A stretch of 64,000 nt of DNA from Clostridium sp. AM33-3 (GTDB lineage Bacteria; Bacillota; Clostridia; Lachnospirales; Lachnospiraceae), in NCBI RefSeq assembly GCF_003480315.1, contig NZ_QUIV01000003.1, positions 116,195 through 180,194 on the forward strand, written 5' to 3'. The notes under the pieces are model-generated. The model was not told the DNA's origin and searched no databases. It saw only the letters and a program-made list of their open reading frames with translations. This document shows, piece after piece, positions 60,930 through 64,000 of the stretch (position 1 is its first letter; every line of letters starts with the position of its first letter). The translations under genes and the position numbers were made by a program.

Positions 60930-61088
60930 AAATCCATGTCACACCTTTCTGCCTTTGTTTCTGACTCCGCCTTTGCAGACTTTTGTTTGTCCGTAGTTTC
61001 TTTTCGTCGATACGTTATTGCTTCACCAATTGTTGCGTTTCCGCTTCTGATAGTTGTAATAGCCTTCGTAATAGTTCGGTTCCTAAGT

Positions 61089-61117
61089 ATATTAAGAGAA
61101 GAAATAATAAAAGTCAA
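61089..61117 (-). promoter_or_regulatory. Promoter of the MarR-MATE operon
   Basis: TTGACT (61112-61117) and TAATAT (61089-61094) with a 17-bp spacer. The mRNA leader is about 150 bases long, which is long for this type of pair. The gap 60930-61088 holds that leader and no other gene. Confidence 0.8.
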
Positions 61118-61123
61118 CGATAC

Positions 61124-61136
61124 TTCAAATATTGAA
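61124..61136. promoter_or_regulatory. MarR-type operator candidate
   Basis: TTCAATATTTGAA is a 13-bp palindrome just upstream of the -35 box, a frequent place for MarR sites. The match is by symmetry only. Confidence 0.5.
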
Positions 61137-61229
61137 ACTTTCCTTCGTTTTTTCGCATAAACTGCTTTCTTTTTCGCCGACTGCCTAAGAAACAAAACTG
61201 AGGAATTTTCGCCGATTGTTCTTCATAAC

Positions 61230-61256
61230 AAAAAAAGACTGGAATCTCTTCCAGCC
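61230..61256 (-). terminator. Terminator after 23S rRNA
   Basis: On the minus strand GGCTGGAA, GAGA loop and TTCCAGTC, followed by TTTTTT. It lies about 65 bases past the 3' end of 23S. No 5S gene is between them. Confidence 0.85.
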
Positions 61257-61321
61257 TCTCATCTATGTACCCTCAAAACCACATATTGAATTTCATCCGT
61301 TTTCTTTTACCTAAACCGTCT

Positions 61322-64000
<2,679 letters not shown>

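Overview
The window is a chromosomal segment of a gut-type Clostridium in the family Lachnospiraceae (low-to-middle G+C Firmicutes). This is inferred from the mecA, Sua5-type tsaC, GdpP and DUF4317/DUF951 genes, the rpsF-ssb-rpsR and gdpP-rplI-dnaB operons, the FMN riboswitch in front of a RibU-type ECF protein, strong GGAGG ribosome sites and the YesM/YesN two-component style. Nearly everything, including the rRNA operon, is read on the minus strand. Only mecA, a LacI-type regulator, a DUF1858 protein and a DUF4317 protein are on the plus strand. I see no prophage, CRISPR array or intact insertion sequence, but there is one 132-bp IS66-type MITE with an 8-bp target duplication.

Layout, left to right. 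1-520: start of a sensor protein cut by the window edge. 700-9910: an AraC-type response regulator, a YesM-type kinase and an orphan binding lipoprotein, then a phosphoglucomutase, then a fused permease, an ATPase and a second binding lipoprotein of the Fbp/Afu class. I read this as one sense-and-import locus, possibly for a sugar phosphate. 10161-20950: housekeeping genes (trmL, aminotransferase with Lrp regulator, VanW protein, exonuclease, B12 radical SAM, dCMP deaminase, tsaC, ribU with FMN riboswitch, amidase). 21047-26850: secreted metallophosphoesterase, GH18 protein, and a kinase with two degenerate MinD-like domains that may be a new small system. 27006-27947: mecA.

28088-36605: a fructoside locus (PfkB kinase, divergent GH32, CUT2-type ABC transporter) facing a LacI regulator that carries an extra sugar-binding domain. 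Two TTTACGTAAA palindromes lie in the divergent promoter region. 36536-39000: a glutamine-amidotransferase-like hydrolase, a 2[4Fe-4S] ferredoxin, a DUF1858 protein and a MerR-type regulator. 39054-44360: a TRAP transporter, an enolase-superfamily dehydratase and a GntR regulator, with TTAGATCTAA palindromes upstream. 44283-51580: replication and ribosome genes. 51634-56490: aldo/keto reductase, sirtuin, GNAT, DUF2156 and zinc-ribbon proteins. 56576-56974: tRNA-Cys, tRNA-Glu and tRNA-Asn. 57121-61136: secreted DUF5722 protein and a MarR-MATE efflux pair. 61230-64000: 23S rRNA, 5' end beyond the window.

The three catabolic loci share one design: a transporter, one or two enzymes, and a dedicated regulator whose likely DNA sites can be seen.
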